22,798 bases of DNA from an uncultured Alphaproteobacteria bacterium (lineage in GTDB: Bacteria > Pseudomonadota > Alphaproteobacteria > RF32 > CAG-239), in contig CALXVW010000030.1 of assembly GCA_944392185.1 (NCBI GenBank), positions 1-22,798 on the forward strand, read 5' to 3'. Shown piece by piece: positions 22,387-22,798 of the stretch. The notes beneath the pieces were generated by a model. The model worked only from the letters and a program-made list of their open reading frames with translations, ran no database searches and had not been told where the DNA came from. Made by a program: the position numbers and the translations under genes. Numbering within the stretch: position 1 is the stretch's first letter; every line of letters starts with the position of its first letter.

Positions 22387-22798
22387 GTGCGCTACAAAAT
22401 CACCATAGAATATGACGGAACCAATATTTTGGGTTGGCAAAGACAACTGGACGGACCAAGCGTTCAGGAATACTTAGAAAAAGCTTTGTCTTATTTGTCG
22501 TCTGACGGCCAAGAAATTCCCGTTCAAGGCGCCGGCAGAACAGATGCCGGGGTACACGCCCTGGCACAAGTGGCGCATTTTGACTTGGAACGAGAAATTG
22601 CCGACTGGAAGTTAAGAGATGCCCTCAATTTTCACCTAAGAGAGCAAGAAGCGCCTGTTGTTGTCTTAGATGTTGAAGAAGTAGATGAAAATTTCAACGC
22701 ACGTTTTTCCGCCAAAGGACGAGGCTATATTTATCGGATTCTAAACAGGCGCTCTCCGGCTGTTTTGGAGAAAGACCGTGTTTGGTGGGTTCCTGTGG
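22387..22798 (+). CDS. truA: TruA, tRNA pseudouridine synthase (5' part, cut by window end)
   Basis: TruA makes pseudouridine at positions 38-40 of tRNA anticodon stems. The 137 visible codons start at GTG (22387), giving MRYKITIEYDGTNILGWQRQ, the standard beginning of the family. GAGRTDAGVHALAQ carries the predicted nucleophile Asp53, and later NFNARFSAKGRGYIYRI matches the conserved FHARFSA..R.Y.Y segment. AGAAAGAGA lies just upstream of the GTG. The frame is open to the window edge, so the C-terminal half is missing here. It follows the oxidoreductase on the same strand but is separated from it by a strong hairpin. Confidence 0.95.
   Translation, partial: MRYKITIEYDGTNILGWQRQLDGPSVQEYLEKALSYLSSDGQEIPVQGAGRTDAGVHALAQVAHFDLEREIADWKLRDALNFHLREQEAPVVVLDVEEVDENFNARFSAKGRGYIYRILNRRSPAVLEKDRVWWVPV

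Overview
The window looks like chromosomal DNA of an alphaproteobacterium of moderate to low GC. The evidence is a mreB-mreC-mreD-pbp2-rodA block in its usual order, an ATP12-type F1-ATPase chaperone (an alphaproteobacterial and mitochondrial family), and a rarA...rluC...ATP12 gene order that I recall as common in that class. No tRNA, rRNA, CRISPR array, transposase, integrase or relaxase gene was seen. No gene-free stretch exceeds about 110 bases.

Layout. Bases 1-59 hold the possible tail of a plus-strand gene. On the minus strand, 78-7480 is a cell-wall and elongation block, transcribed ddl > miaA > mreB > mreC > mreD > pbp2 > rodA. Ddl supplies D-Ala-D-Ala, MreB/C/D form the elongation scaffold, and RodA with PBP2 is the glycan polymerase and transpeptidase pair. 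A plus-strand pair follows: a DUF3108 exported protein and a TrhP-like U32 tRNA hydroxylase (7551-9735). It ends at a bidirectional terminator shared with the convergent operon. That operon (9748-15777, minus) runs rarA > zeta-toxin-like P-loop protein > rluC > AsmA-family protein > short ATP12 > acylphosphatase, with overlapping or nearly touching genes.

The most unusual part is 15838-21182 (minus). A lipoprotein that joins a TolC-like helical region to a C-terminal SPOR domain lies upstream of a two-gene unit with its own near-consensus promoter. That unit encodes a pentapeptide-repeat protein with an interrupted repeat tract and a charged tail, followed by a divergent VirD4/TraG-type coupling ATPase. 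No other type IV secretion or conjugation gene is present in the window. Diverging from the lipoprotein is a Gfo/Idh/MocA oxidoreductase (plus strand). A strong hairpin follows it, then the 5' part of truA, which starts with GTG and is cut by the window end.

Most of the window is housekeeping: envelope growth, tRNA and rRNA modification, and replication-fork maintenance. The best candidates for undescribed biology are the pentapeptide/VirD4-like pair, the TolC-SPOR lipoprotein, the zeta-like kinase inside the rarA operon, and the ATP12 protein that lacks its usual N-terminal domain. All names come from reading motifs; no database search was possible.
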